Below, piece after piece: positions 1 through 12,345 of a DNA stretch of 64,000 nt. Position 1 is the stretch's first letter. Every line of letters begins with the position of its first letter. A program made the translations under genes and the position numbers. The DNA comes from Branchiostoma floridae (lineage: Eukaryota > Chordata > Leptocardii > Amphioxiformes > Branchiostomatidae), in the NCBI RefSeq assembly GCF_000003815.2, contig NC_049995.1, positions 12,813,436 through 12,877,435 on the forward strand, written 5' to 3'. The notes under the pieces were generated by a model, which was given only the letters and a program-made list of their open reading frames with translations, ran no database searches and was not told the DNA's origin.

Positions 1-1839
1 CGTTTCTGTATTGTCAGCATGTTCTTTTTAACCCTCGTCCACGTCCCTTCTTGTTAATCGGTTGGTACGGTCCAGCGCTAGCGGTTGACTGTGGTTCCAG
101 AGAGGCACGTTTGCGACGGAACCTGGGCATCAAACCTGCGAGCCTGGCGTGTCTGTATCGCCAGCATGAACTTTTTGTCCATCATAGGGCCCTATATCGG
201 ACAGACAACCTCGTCACACGTGGATTTACTCCCGACTTACTGCAATGGTTGGGTGGAATCTCTGGACAGCCTGTCAGAGTTGGTGTCACAGGTAACGTTA
301 CAGCTTAAGCTTGTACGTGTGTTGACGTGAAGTGGCGCTTCCGTCTGTTGCGTTTGTGTGTCTGCCGACGAGATCTTAAATACTAGTAGGCTGCACGTAG
401 ATGTAGTTCTTGGTCATGTTTCTCAATGAATTCGATCAACATTTAGCCGTTTCTTCCAATTATATTGCCCCTTTTCACTATTTAATAGAAAAAGAATGGA
501 ATATGTTTAATGAATAGCAATCTCAGCAGTACATTGCCTGATGTTTGATATCTGATATTCTAGACAGTTCTGTAGAATTTGTCGCTGAGATAGTCTTCTT
601 TCCACACACTAAGGCACACAGAATTTTGTGAATGTAGTTCTTGGTGTTATTTGTCAACGAAGTGGTCCGACATTTAGCCGTTTATTCCAGTTACTTAGTG
701 CATTGCCTTTTTGCCCAATGAAGAAGGATGGAAGATGCTTTGGGAAAGTGTATCTTGACCAAACATTGCTTGATGTTTGACATCCAATATTTTAGATAGT
801 TACATAAAATGTGTTGCTCAGATCTTACTCTTTCAATACCTAAAGATCACAGAATTTCGCGCGGTTAGAAAGATTTCAGAAGCTTTTTCTGGGAATCAAT
901 GAGTGCAATGTTGATTAACCAAGCAAACGTTCTTACTAAGTATGCCCTTGTCAGTAACGTTTCCAGTACGTTTTAAGTATGTTTCCAGTGACATGTATTT
1001 GTAGATAGGCTTAACTGTGGGTTGTTTATTTGCTTGCTTGTTTGTTTGTTTGTTTGCTTGTTTTCGGAAAGCGTAATTTGAGAATCTTCGAGCGAATTTC
1101 TATGCTATTTGATACATAAGTAGGTGTCATCATGAAGAAGGGAAGGGTAAGGTGGATTGTAGACCCCTAGCGACGGTCTATGGTATTGCAACAGAACTTA
1201 CAGTTTTGTTGATTTTTTTGGACCAACTAGGGAGCTCGACCAAAGTAAAGTAAAGTAATTAAGTAGGTATTAGTAAGCATTGAGAAAAATGCACGATTTT
1301 CGATGCATTTAAATACATTTTGTCCGCGTTAAGTTTGTAACGGCAATGTGAGTACTAAAGCAATTGAGAGCCAAATTTTCGAGCTAATCCGTAATTTTTT
1401 TAAGCACCGAATGAACCATTATCATATTACTATCATTATCAACTTGTTGCGCAATATTAAAATCATGAAATGAAGGCTTATACAAAATAAACAATAAACA
1501 AATCAAGGGTTGCGCAATCCCAGTTTTGATCATTTCTATGCTTGCACAGCGTTCGCCATGTAGAGAAGATGGTTCTTAACGGCCATGACAAATGTGTATT
1601 GCCATAGGAGGGAGCTCGGATATCTGAATGTAATTTCGCATCCAGAGTTTTTCGGAATGGCTGCAGGACTCTTCCCACGCTGATGTGTTCAGCTGTCGGC
1701 GGTAAAACCTCCCAGTACCGCCGTTTGTCTTCCTGGTAGGAGCCATGCGCGCTAATGCCAATATAACGTCCTTGGTGATACTAACCGCTTAACAACCAAC
1801 CATAAGCACTTAACGACATATTCTCACAATAGTAATAAT
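1..1839. other. Upstream flank, no gene recognised
   Basis: Open frames are short, lack splice signals in phase and resemble no family I know. Near 1150-1230 there is a degenerate match to a dispersed repeat marked by 'gcccctag...actgcagcagaactt', better preserved at 43430-43560 and 57400-57500. Confidence 0.5.
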
Positions 1840-1934
1840 AACAATAATGATAATAATGATGCTGTTGATAATAATGATGATGATGATGATGACGATAATA
1901 ATGATAATATCAATGATGGTGATGATGATGTATT
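1830..1934. repeat. Imperfect TAA/GAT microsatellite
   Basis: An AT-rich trinucleotide tract of interspersed AAT/AAC units passes into GAT units. It is interrupted at several points and not coding. Confidence 0.85.
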
Positions 1935-1989
1935 AAAGGGTTGATGTCTACAAAAATTATTGCTTTCCCAGAACTATCGTAAAGTGGAC

Positions 1990-2190
1990 TTTGTTATCAC
2001 CAAGCACAAAAGGAGCATCTATACCTGCTATATAGATACAGAGTGGACGTCACTTGAAGACAGAAGGAAAATGTCCAGACTCTCCATGATGTACAAAATG
2101 ACCAATAAACTGGTGGACGTACAGACTGACAAGTATCTGATACCAGCTCAGAAAATCTACATTTTTCGATCATCAAAACCTGTCAATGGC
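1990..2190 (+). mobile_element. LINE reverse-transcriptase C-terminal relic
   Basis: One frame reads EWTSLEDRRKMSRLSMMYKM followed by NKLVDV and YLIPA. This 'W.SLE.RR...RL.MMYK...LVD' pattern is typical of the region after the RT domain in CR1/L2/jockey-type non-LTR retrotransposons. Only about 60 residues survive, with no catalytic YxDD motif nearby, so this is a 5'-truncated decayed insertion. The sequence is read directly; the family assignment is from memory of such elements. Confidence 0.55.
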
Positions 2191-2429
2191 ACACCGAATC
2201 AATGCGTGTCCTCATCAGGGACTGATATGGCTACAACCCTGAAATACAGGAAATGAAGTTTCAGATGGTCAAGATTTCAAATTCTTCTGGACGCCCCTTT
2301 CGCTTCCGGCGCCCACGACGCTCCGGCGCTCGTCGCCATCAACATTTTTTTCTCTCACGGAAATGCCATGACATTTAGCACAGTCTGTCAGCAAAGTTTG
2401 TCGGTTAATGTCCTTTAACGTTCTTAAAA

Positions 2430-2724
2430 CGTAATGTATCTCCTGATGTTCCAGACCAAGATGGGTGAGAAACAATTAGGTCCTGGTTCAGGTCCGGACA
2501 TGAATTTGATCCTCTGTACCTGTACCGTACCTGTACCTGAATTTTATATACCGGTACTCACCCCTAAACGTAATGTATCTCCTGGTGTTCCAGACCCAGA
2601 TGGATGAGAAACAATTAGGTCCTGATTCAGATCCGCACCTGGACCTGATCCTCTGTACCTGTACCGTACCCGTACCTGTAATCCTAATGTATCTCCTGGC
2701 GTTGCAGACTCAGATGGGTGAGAA
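2430..2724 (+). repeat. Triplicated splice-acceptor/exon-start unit
   Basis: The unit 'gtaatgtatctcctg..gtt.cag' plus 'a.c.agatgg.tgagaa' occurs three times, near 2430, 2570 and 2684. Each copy has a polypyrimidine stretch and CAG followed by an ATG. Copies one and two run into a 'caggtccgga'-rich dispersed repeat; only copy three runs into the long coding exon. Acceptors of copies two and three (after 2593 and 2707) are 114 nt apart with no stop between, so use of the upstream one would add 38 in-frame codons. Confidence 0.7.
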
Positions 2725-3380
2725 GCTGAACAAAGACATCAATGCGAACGGGGACCTCAGTACCACGCCGCCGGTGGCCGCGGAGCCGGAGGAAATCTTC
2801 GTCCTGCCGGGTACAGTCACCACAGACGATCGGGGCGGGCTGTCACCCTCCACCGAGAGACTAGACGATGCCAGATCGGTAAGTTCATCTCTCCTCGTAT
2901 GTTCTTGTTCTTGTTTTGATACTGTGTAACACCCCTTAGTGTTGGGACAATCCACCCAGGGCGCAGTACTACTGTTTTATTGGCCGTTCCTCAGGTGTTG
3001 TAACACCTCTTCCTTGAACTTACCGGGATTAACTTGGAGGGTGGTTGAATATGGTAGATTATTCCAGTCGATAGTGATTCTTGGGAATTATGAGTATTTG
3101 AGACAATCTTTATTGGTCTTGGGGTACCGGAACGGTGTAACGGAAAACAACGGATTTTCTTTTTGGACCGGTCCAAAAAAAAAAACGGACCTGAAAAAAA
3201 ATCAGTAGACCGAATGTTGGGCCGATTCTAAAATGAAGAGATTATATTGGCAGGCGTCCACGTGTTTGGGGGCTTACAGATCCAAGAAAAGTACACGAGC
3301 GAAGAAGAGTTGAGTCATTTTTACCAAGCTTCTACGGCAAAACTTGGTCTAAAACAGAGGCAGTTAGTGCTGTTTACATG
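2480..3380. mobile_element. Fragments of a 'GGTACCGGTAC' dispersed repeat
   Basis: Pieces at 2480-2560, 2613-2680 and 2960-3375 match parts of the fuller copy at 26344-26777 in the same motifs: 'ttggaccggtcc', 'aaaacggacctgaaaaaa' and 'caggtccgga'. They surround and interrupt the first exon region. Non-coding. Confidence 0.55.
2708..2878 (+). CDS. Coding exon of unrecognised tail-anchored membrane protein
   Basis: From the ATG at 2714 the exon encodes 55 residues (MGEKLNKD...ERLDDARS), a hydrophilic segment rich in E, D, T and P, and ends at a good donor, TCG|gtaagt, in phase 0. The acceptor is gttgcag at 2701-2707. GC content and codon choice (GCC, GCG, CTG, GTC) are well above the AT-rich surroundings, supporting real coding sequence. 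The next exon I can match is at 14187 in phase 0, giving a protein of at least 164 residues; small exons in the 11.3 kb between cannot be excluded, nor can coding exons upstream. I do not recognise the family. Confidence 0.6.
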
Positions 3381-3399
3381 ACATGAGGATAGAATTTCC

Positions 3400-6235
3400 A
3401 AACGTCTATGAACGTACTCTATCAAACAGAATCGATCTAGACCTATCTATCTATCTGTAGAGATAGGCAGGAAGAAAGAGAGAAAAAAGATACAGACAAA
3501 TAAAAATATTACAACTCCAGTGAATAATATGTCTGTGAAATCGACCTCATGAACTTCTAAAGACAACCTGTAATAAAGTATAAAACCGCTTTTGACTCAA
3601 CAACCTGTGCGTACTAGATTTCAGCTTCAAAATAGAATTTGACAAGCATTACGATTGAAGAAAAAAAAAGAAAAGAAAAAACACCGAAAAGCACTACGAG
3701 CACAATGTCCTCAACTAAAAAGAACAGAAAACTCCAGAAAGCTCAAATAAATTGCATAACGTCCTCAGCAAAAAGAAAAGAAAAGAAAACTCCATAAATC
3801 ACTGCAATCACAAAACGTCCCGTCTACAAAAGATAAAAATACATGAGAAAAACACAGCAGAAAGCACCACGGTTGCACAACGTCCTTGAGATATCACGAA
3901 GTTGTGAAGAGCGCGATATTTACTGTGGCCTATTGTACAGGACAACTCATCACTGCTAAATATGTCAAGGATCTTGCAATGACTATTTTCAGTCAAGCCC
4001 CGGATCAAAATCCACGTGACGTCGTGATGTGCCGCTTACGTGTGTCGTTGCTATGTGCAGGCGAACCCTGCGAGTTTTTCTCCGAATAGAAGTTATTAGA
4101 TAACATTCATACATGTACATCTACAGTTAAGATAACAGTTGCTCCAGGAGCTTCCATATACAGGTCTCTCGTAGAAATTGTAATAAACGATTTTGGTAGT
4201 TCTATAGATTTGAGTGACGTCACAAAATCACATGATAATTCCTGATAAAAGCTGGGCATCTGGGTTATCATACAAAATAATGAAGTAGAGGAATCAACCT
4301 TTTCAAAAAAAGTAAGTCACCATTGACCCTCCGTTTGGTACCAAATGGCCATTTTGGGGGACCTGGCCCATGGACTAAAATTATTTAGAAGCGTATTTCG
4401 CACAGGTGTACGCTTAGAACCAAGCAGTTGTTGCTTGCTTGGCTTGTGTTTCTGGTCCTGTAGTTATCTCTGTTCCCTGGATATCAGTGACTGCAAATCA
4501 TAGCATTTTTACCTTTATTTAACCTTGATACATCTTCGTCCTAAGTCGTTTTTCATTTCATTTTTGGCAACTACAAGGAAGGTTATATTTCCACGTAATA
4601 AGATCCACAAGATAACAGTAACTCAAACACAAGCAATTCGAAATGATCAGAAGGTTCAAACAGCAAACCACTAGCTTTCGTTATGGACTGAGAAAGATTT
4701 ACATTTCAACAGGTATTGAGCCAAACATAATGAAATTGTATATGATATATGATATTCATATGAAGTGAATCCAAATTCTACTGAGTTTAAAACAAAATTA
4801 AGACAAGTTAAAGGCAAGGTTGATGCTATTGAGTCGTTATTTTTTGCCAATGGTTTTATTTTGAAATATCTGTTCACATGAACAACAGATCTCTCTCAGT
4901 CAATGACGAAAAGGAGCAAATGCTATCTGAAACGTCTGACCGTTTCCAAAATCATACTCAGTTGGCTTGAGTTACTGCTATCGTGTATATGTTATTACCT
5001 GGATGTCTAACCTTCATCGACGGAGCTATTCATATGGCGGTCGGAATTCTAAATCGCCTTCCCTTTATAATACAGCCGTATATTTTTCAGTCTTCTTTGC
5101 AAAACATTTAGGTGCGGCCGGTGGCCATTTTCGGATGGAGCGCTGATTTGCGATGTTCATCATGAGGCAGGTTTTCAAATGTCGGGGAGCTCAATACCGC
5201 AGCCCTTCTATGTTGAAAATCGCAAATCATCGCTCCCTGAAAAAATAAATGCCGAACGAACCAAGATAGTCTGCGATAGAGGGTCAGATTTTTTTACCAA
5301 ACAAGAGAAAAATGCGTAGTTGTACAAACGATTTTAAGGTGAAGGAGGCTTATATCTTTGTTAGCAAACAAGTGAAAGATACGTCATTGTACAAACGATT
5401 TTTTTTTCTGCAAACGGCCGCCATTATGATTTCCTGCGGGAAACGCTCCATCTACCGCTGTGCATTCCCAGCCTGGGGGATAGCTAACAATCTGCGTAAT
5501 GTATATGTCTTTGATATGAGTAAATCAAAGGGCAAAACGACGCATTCTGTATGATTAAAAAAAAATGTTGCTCAGTCGGGCCGAAAAAGAAAACATCTGA
5601 ATACGACGCAAGAAAATTCCCTACAGGCGTAAACATGTCTTAAGGTTATTTCACAGAAACTTCAAAAGGAAGGAGCCTCCTGAGTCCCTTATATCAAACA
5701 ATGCATTGATATTAGTAAGGAAGAGAAAAGACATGTTTAACATATTACATGTATCAGATTTTCATCATGTGCCACTAAGCTTCTTAACATTTTTCTTAAT
5801 ATTTTTCTACTACTACCACTACTAAGTGTCATACAAAACTAGCTCATACAATTATAAGCTTAATTAAGACATTCTCATGCCTTAAAGTACCAAAGTTTTC
5901 AACCAAAGATTGTGGTCCAAATACTAGTTCTCTCCTAGAATTATCACGGAGTGGAATTCGTTGCCATAAAGTACAGTAGGCGTATCCTCACTGGATAGCT
6001 TCAAATAACATTTGCAGTAAGAATTGCAAAAGAAAAACATTTGCAGTCAGAATTGCAAAAGAACAACAATTTGCAGTCAGATGTGCAAAGGTTAGGTGTG
6101 ACAAGTCGTTCAGTGTAAATGTAACCAGCTTGCCTGCGGAGGCTAGCGTGTTACACCGAAAGACGAGTAACGTTATACTGGCTATAATGATACGGAAATT
6201 ATCGCCCGGTCCGAAACAACCGTATCGAACGTTAC
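3400..6235. other. Intronic stretch without recognised feature
   Basis: AT-rich, with only short unsupported open frames. 'tgcacaacgtcc'-like words at 3690-3880 repeat loosely. I see no exon with matching splice phases. Confidence 0.5.
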
Positions 6236-6634
6236 CGCGCCCATAAAGATACAGATACACCCGTTGAAGGTAGATCTATTTCGCATAGGCGATTATCACA
6301 TAACGATAGCCTGGAAGTAAAAATAAAACAGAAACGACCCAGTCTTGATAAGGGTTAGGTTTTGCGTAATGGTCAGGTCGAGGCACTAGGCCTTAGAAGG
6401 GTTTTACGTAATCGGCGTTATACATGCTTATTAGGCATCTCAGCACTGTCAATTTGTTTTCTAGTTTGCCCTGAGTGCATCAAAGAGCCAATTAATTTGT
6501 ATCATAGCTTGCCCTGTATGCATCAAAGAGCAATGTGCAGTGACATGCAGAAAATCTTGAAGAGCCAGAAAAAAACAACAGGAAATTGTAAAGAGGCCAT
6601 TGGCATCAAAGTATCTTTTTTGTATAATCAATTA

Positions 6635-7110
6635 CACCACGCACCAGTACCTAAACATCTGGAGATAAAGCTCCTTTTGCTGTGTAGTCAACTGAATGTA
6701 GTTCTAAGGATTTACCAAACCGGTGAAACTGAGAAACTTCGTGCAAGTTACGTTGACATGGTTAAACATGGAAAAACGAGAAAGAAAGAAAGAAAAAAAC
6801 AAATCATTAATTACGCCACGGACTAGTACCTAAACATCTAGAGATAAAGTCCCTTTTGCTGTGTAGCCAACTGAGTGTAGTTCTAAGGATTTACCAAACC
6901 GGTGAAACGTCGTGCAGGTTACGTTGACATGGTTAAACATGGAAAAACAAGAAAGAAAGAAAAAACAAATCATCAATTACGCCACGGACTAGTACCTAAA
7001 CATATGGAGATAGTGCCTATTTGGTGTGTAGCCAACTGAGTACACTATGATTTACAAAACCGGTGAAACTTTGTGCAGCTTACGTTGACATGATTAAACC
7101 AAGGACGTTA
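6635..7110. repeat. ~165-bp tandem repeat, three copies
   Basis: The unit starts 'attacgccacg.actagtacctaaacat' and ends with 'gaaagaaagaaaa'. Copies start near 6638, 6811 and 6976. Two more copies occur in block B, near 8936 and 9105. The 154-codon open frame at 6362-6826 spans one copy and is probably spurious. Confidence 0.75.
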
Positions 7111-7310
7111 CATAACGTCCTTGATTTAACATGGAGAAAGAAGACTGAAAAATACAAGACGAAAGATTAATCTTAATGTTGGAAAATGAATTAGCCAAAT
7201 CGAGTGAATAATACGCCAGAAGAGTTGATGACGAGCGTTGGTATCAATATTGATTTGCCGTCTGGTCGGCCAAACTTCTCTGTCACACCTGTCCAATGCC
7301 TACCATTTCT

Positions 7311-7475
7311 TAGTCTCCAAGCAGACCCTACGGTGCCTTGGAAACAATATCAAAGCTGGCAAAGGAGTATAGCCGGCCAAAGGGGGATAGCCGGCTAAGG
7401 GAGTCAAACGGGCACCTGGTGCCTTGCAAGCTTTGATACTATTTCTAAGGCACCGTAGGGTCTGCTTGGAGACTA
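7311..7475. mobile_element. Foldback MITE, family 1 (TAGTCTCCAAGCAGA ends)
   Basis: The inverted ends TAGTCTCCAAGCAGAC and GTCTGCTTGGAGACTA extend inward into long imperfect arms ('ctacggtgcctt', 'tatcaaagctgg'). The element is flanked by a 9-bp direct repeat, ACCATTTCT, at 7302-7310 and 7476-7484. The duplicated DNA at 9425-9455 lacks the element and has a single target-like sequence. A 9-bp duplication fits a Mutator-like mobilising transposase, by inference. Confidence 0.85.
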
Positions 7476-8531
7476 ACCATTTCTCTCATGTAATGGATCG
7501 GCAACAGTCGTCGTTGGTCGACGTACGACTTTATTGCTTTGCAATATCCAAACAAGCCAGCTGAATTTTGTTACCAATGAGAGTGCTTTTAGTTGTGCGT
7601 TGATCGTAGACCCTAATTTACGGGTTTCAGCGGAGACTGGGGTTAATTTTGTAATCTTTCTGTTCTACATAAACGATGTAATTAGTGCATTTACGTCAGG
7701 CATTTAAAATAAGCGCCAGCTTTTGTATTGAAGCTATTATACAGCCGAATAAAATTAATCAAATCAACATCTACTTTGATTGAAATTGAAACTCTTTTTT
7801 GATTGAATACCATCTCAATACCATCTCATTGTAAATTGATTGACCTGCATTCTTCAAAGAGCTATCTCTGTGTCGTGACGTCATGATTGACACTTTGAAA
7901 AGGAACCGAGCGGATGTCAAAAAGGTCAATGACCCACTGCGTCAACCGGAAATATAAGATTTCTCATCACCAACAAAGCCACCGAGAAAAAAAAATCACA
8001 CTATAAAAACAGGCATAGAGGTTTAATTTTAAAATTGCTTGGTTCATAAAAACACATGACATGAATGATAATAACGTTAACGTTCGATTACAAACTTTTG
8101 CCAATTGAAAACTAGAAGTCAAAATAGATTCGCCGTATGGAAACAACGACAATATGGGACATATGTCTATACTCTAATTACCATTGCTCAGAACCATTTT
8201 CCTAAAACTGTGTTTATGAGACCCTTAATTTTATAACTGGAATATGGTCTGCATAGAACCAACACGACAGTGTGTATGTGTGGAAGAAGGAATTTTGTGC
8301 GATTTCCCAGGAAGAGTTATACTCTGGATCGTTTGGGATTTTGCGGTAACGCTAGTTCACCTTTATCCGCGGGGTATCCTATATCCGTTGTGTACAAAAA
8401 CAGTATATTTAGGGATAGCCAGTGGACGAACGGTCCAATATTTTGAAAACATAAAAAATTGAAACCACCGTCCATCGACTTTATATCCCCAAATACCCTG
8501 TTGTTTAAAACAACGGATATAGGTTATCAAA

Positions 8532-11500
8532 CGTTACCGCGGCCCATAAAGATACAGATACGTTGAAGGTAGATCTCTTTCACGTAGGTGATCATCACAT
8601 AACGATAGCCTGGAAGTAAAAATGAAACAGAAGCGACCCAGTCTTGATAAGGGTTAGGTTTTGCGTAATGGTCAGGTCGAGGAACTAGGCATTAGATAGG
8701 TTTTACGTAAACAGCGTAATACATACTTATTAGGCATCTCAGCACTGTCAACTTGTTTTCTAGTTTGCCCTGAGTGCATCAAAGAGCCACGTTAATTTGT
8801 ATCATAGCTTGCCCTGTATGCATCAAAGAGCAATGTGCAGTGACATGCAGAAAATCTTGAAGAGCCAAAAAAAAAAGAAAAACAGGAAATTGTAAAGAGG
8901 CCATTGACACCAAAGTAATTTTTTTCTATAATCAATTACGCCACGCACTAGTACCTAAACATCTGGAGATAACGCTCCTTTTACTGTGTAGCCAACTGCG
9001 TGTAGTTCTAAGGATTTACCAAACCGGTGAAACTTCGTGCAGGTTACGTTGACATGGGTAAACCTGGGAAAACAAGAAAGAAAGAAAGAAAAAGCAAATC
9101 ATCAATTACGCCACGGACTAGTACCTAAACATATGGAGATAGTGCCCCTTTGTAGCCAACTGAGTACACTATGATTTACCAAACCGGTGAAACTTTGTGC
9201 AGCTTACTTTGACATGATTAAACTAAGGACGTTGATTAAACATAGAAAAACAAGAGAGAAAAACAAAGGACGAGAGATAAATCTTTTGGTGGAAAATTAG
9301 TAAAAAAGTAAAACTGAAGTTGCCCAATCGATCGCGATCGGGCGAATAATACGCCAGCAGAAGAGTTGATGACGAGCGTTGGTATCAATTTGACGTCTGG
9401 TCGGCCAAACTCCTCTGTCACACCTGTCCAATGCCTACCATTTTTTTCATGTAATGGCGCGGTAACACTCGTCGTTGGCTGACGTACGATTTTATTGGCT
9501 TGCAAACCAGGTATGACTGAACCAAGCGCCGTCAAGGAACCAAGATAGTTTTCTCGGTACCGAGACGGCTGAATTTTTTCGTGATCCAAGAATGCTCTTA
9601 TGTCATGACTATACGTCGATCGTACGACGATGTAACCAGACCCTAACCTAAGGGTTTCGTTCGAAACTGGGGATGAGTTTGGATTCCTTTGGAATCTTTC
9701 TGTTCTGATTCTACATAAAAGTCGTAATCAGTACATTTACGTCAAATATTCAAAACAAGCGTCAGCTTTTAAATCGAAGCTATATCTCTTTTAATATACA
9801 GCCGAATAAAATGAATCAAATCAACAGCTATTCTGATTGAAATTGAAAATCTATTTTGATTGAATACCATCTTAATACCATCTCATTGTAAATTGATTGG
9901 CCTGCATTCTTCAAAGAGCTATCTCTGTGTCGGGACGTCATGACTGAAACTTGAAGAAGAAGCCGAGCGGATGTAAAAAAGGTCAATGACCTATTGCCTC
10001 AACCGGAAATATAAGACGCTGATGACTTAGCGTCAACAAAATGTCCGAGAAAACAAAAATGACACTATTGGCCTTTGTAATTTGGTAGGCTGAACCCCTC
10101 TGTCACACTATCCAATGCCCTCCATATTTCTCTCATATAGTTGAGCGGTAACACTCGTCGTTGGTAGACGCACGATTTAGTTGCTTTGCACTTTTCAAAC
10201 AAGCCAACCGTCGTTAAGGATCTTAGGCAACCAAAACAGCCGAATTTTGTTGCAAATGACACAAGAGTGGTCTTCAGAGTTGTGCGTCGATCGTACGACA
10301 ACGTAACCAGGCCCTAACCTAAGGGTTTCAGTGGAGACTTGAGTTGAATCTGGAATCTTTCTATTCTACATAAACGACGTAATTCAGTGCACTTTAGTCA
10401 GATATATATATACTCTAAATAAATGGTTTCATTGGAGACTGTGGCTGAGTCTGGAATCTTTCTATAACTGCTCTACGTATACATAAACGACGTGATCAGT
10501 GAATTTACGTCACACATTTAAAGCAAGGGTCGGCTTTTAGCTTGGAACTACATCTCCTTATACAACCGAATAAATTAAACGAAATCAAAATCTATTTTGA
10601 TTATATATAAAATACCATCCCATTGTAAATCGATTTGCCTGCATTCAATGCTTCAAAGAGTTATCTCTGTTTCCTAACTGACAGAACCACTTCAAGATGC
10701 AGCCGGCTAGCCGAGGGCTTTAGTAGAGATTGTGGTTGAATCTGGAATCTTTCTAGAGGGTCTGCATGCTCTTTTCCGTAAGGCGTAGGCAGTCTGTCTT
10801 TATTTCCCGTAACTCGTAGGGAAAACCATCTTATCTACGTAGTTCGTAGCGAGGCTATCAAATTTATCAAATTTTTCAAATTTATCAAATTGCCTTCCTT
10901 GATTTAGCGTAATACGTAGGGGGTTCTTCTGAATTCCGCGTAAATCGTTGTCGGGACCCCACATGCAGACCCTCTTTCTATATTTGTTCTACATAAACGT
11001 CGTAACCAGTGCATTTACGTCACACATTTAAAGCAAGGGTTTTATATTGAAGATATATCTCTTTATACAGCCGAATAAAATGAATCAAGTCAACATCTAC
11101 TTTGATTGAAATGAAAAATCTATTTTGATTGAATACGATCTCAATACCATCTCATTGTAGATTGATTTGCCTGTATTCTTCAAAGGGCTATCTCTGTGTC
11201 GTGACGTCATGATTGACACTTTAAGAAGGAACCGAGCGGATGTCAAAAAGGTCAATGACCTATTGCGTCAACCGGAAATATAAGATTTCTCATCATCAAC
11301 AAAACGACCGAGAAAAAAAATCACACTATAAAAACAGGCATAGAGGTTCAATTTTAAAATTACTTGGTTCATAAAAACACATGACATGAGTGATAATAAC
11401 GTTAACGTTCGATTACAAACTTTTGCCAATTGAAAACTAGAAGTCAAAATGGATTCGCCGTATGGAAACAACGACAATATGGGACATGTGTCTATACTCT

Positions 11501-11869
11501 AATTTCCATTGCTCAGAACCATTTTCCTAAAACTGTGTTTATGAGACCCTTAGTTTTATAACTGGAATATGGTCTGCGTAGAATCAACACGACAGTGTGT
11601 GTGTGGAAGAAGGAGTTTTGTGCGATTTCCTGGGAAGAGTTATATTCTTGATCGTTTGGGATTTTGCGGTAACGCTAGTTCACCTTTATCCGCGGGGTAT
11701 CCTATATCCGTTGTGTACAAAAACAGTATATTTAGGGATAGTAAGTGGACGAACGGTCCAATATTTTGAAAAATACTGTAATATTTTGAAAATATTAAAA
11801 TTTGAGACCACCGTCCATCGACTTTATATCCCCAAATACCCTGTTGTTTAAAACAACGGATATAGGTTA
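8532..11869. repeat. Segmental tandem duplication, block B (expanded)
   Basis: This is the second copy of the 6236-8526 segment. It is about 1 kb longer because the part around 'ggaatctttctattctacataaacg' is itself repeated at about 9660-9720, 10320-10380, 10440-10500 and 10735-11000, and because a MITE is inserted at 10756-10974. The right part, 11060-11869, closely matches 7740-8518. Confidence 0.8.
10756..10974. mobile_element. MITE, GAGGGTCTGCATG ends, TTTCTA target duplication
   Basis: The ends GAGGGTCTGCATG and CATGCAGACCCTC are inverted and flanked by TTTCTA at 10750-10755 and 10975-10980. Local paralogous copies near 10345 and 10460 carry uninterrupted 'ggaatctttcta', i.e. empty sites. 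Inside are several 'cgtaa.tcgtag' words and a short 'atcaaatttatcaaattt' run. Non-coding. Confidence 0.8.
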
Positions 11870-11897
11870 CCCCGGGAGATAAAGGTGAGCTAGCGTT
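11670..11897. mobile_element. Foldback element, TAACGCTAGYTCACC ends
   Basis: The left arm (TAACGCTAGTTCACCTTTAT, then 'tatatccgttgt', then 'tatatttaggg') is repeated inverted on the right ('ccccaaata', 'acaacggatata', 'gataaaggtgagctagcgtta'). A second copy starts at 8348 but is cut at 8526 by the block A/B junction. Confidence 0.75.
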
Positions 11898-12184
11898 AGA
11901 TCTAGATGGTTATTCTTTTTCAAACCGTGAGCAAAGAACAGAAGCGCCGTGGAACACTCTACATGATTAGTGTCACTGTGTCTTGATAGTGCGCATCGCT
12001 GTGTTAATGTTAGGCTTTCAATTAGCTACGTTCAGGCTGTCCATGTCTTCTCGTCCATGTGGCTGAGATTCTGGGTCATCTGGGTTCGAGAAAAAAAACC
12101 GTTTGTCACGTAAAATATAAAATCGTCCCAACTGAATACGATGGCAGCTTGTTAAATTGCGCAGCTGAGAAACTGACCTCAATC

Positions 12185-12345
12185 CACAAAAACGATTTGA
12201 CTCTTGGCAAAAAAACACATCAAAATGACACATAGCCAAGTGACAAGTAGCAAAAAGGCACTTAGCAAAAGGGAACTTAGCAAAAAGATACATAACTAAA
12301 AGAAGACATTTAGGAAAACGACACATAGCCAAAAGGCATTATAAA
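12185..12345. repeat. Degenerate minisatellite, ~15-bp unit
   Basis: Units resemble 'acttagcaaaaggga' ('catagccaa', 'caagtagcaaaaagg', 'acatagccaaaagg'). The minus-strand frame with repeated FAKC/FATCH words is a by-product. Confidence 0.7.

Larger units (their letters stand above)
6236..8526. repeat. Segmental tandem duplication, block A
   Basis: The block begins 'gttaccgcgcccataaagatac' and matches the DNA starting at 8541 in order and orientation for more than 2 kb. Two near-identical spurious minus-strand frames at 7967-8152 and 11268-11477 arise from it. It ends inside a foldback element whose right arm is missing here, at 'ggatataggtta', which is where block B starts. Non-coding, inside the intron of the 2714-14516 gene. 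Confidence 0.8.

Noticed and set aside
7967-11477. Nearly identical minus-strand 60-70 codon frames (MSLFPYGESILTSS...)
   Set aside because: Two copies of non-coding DNA from the segmental duplication; ordinary base substitutions, no splice sites, no known family.
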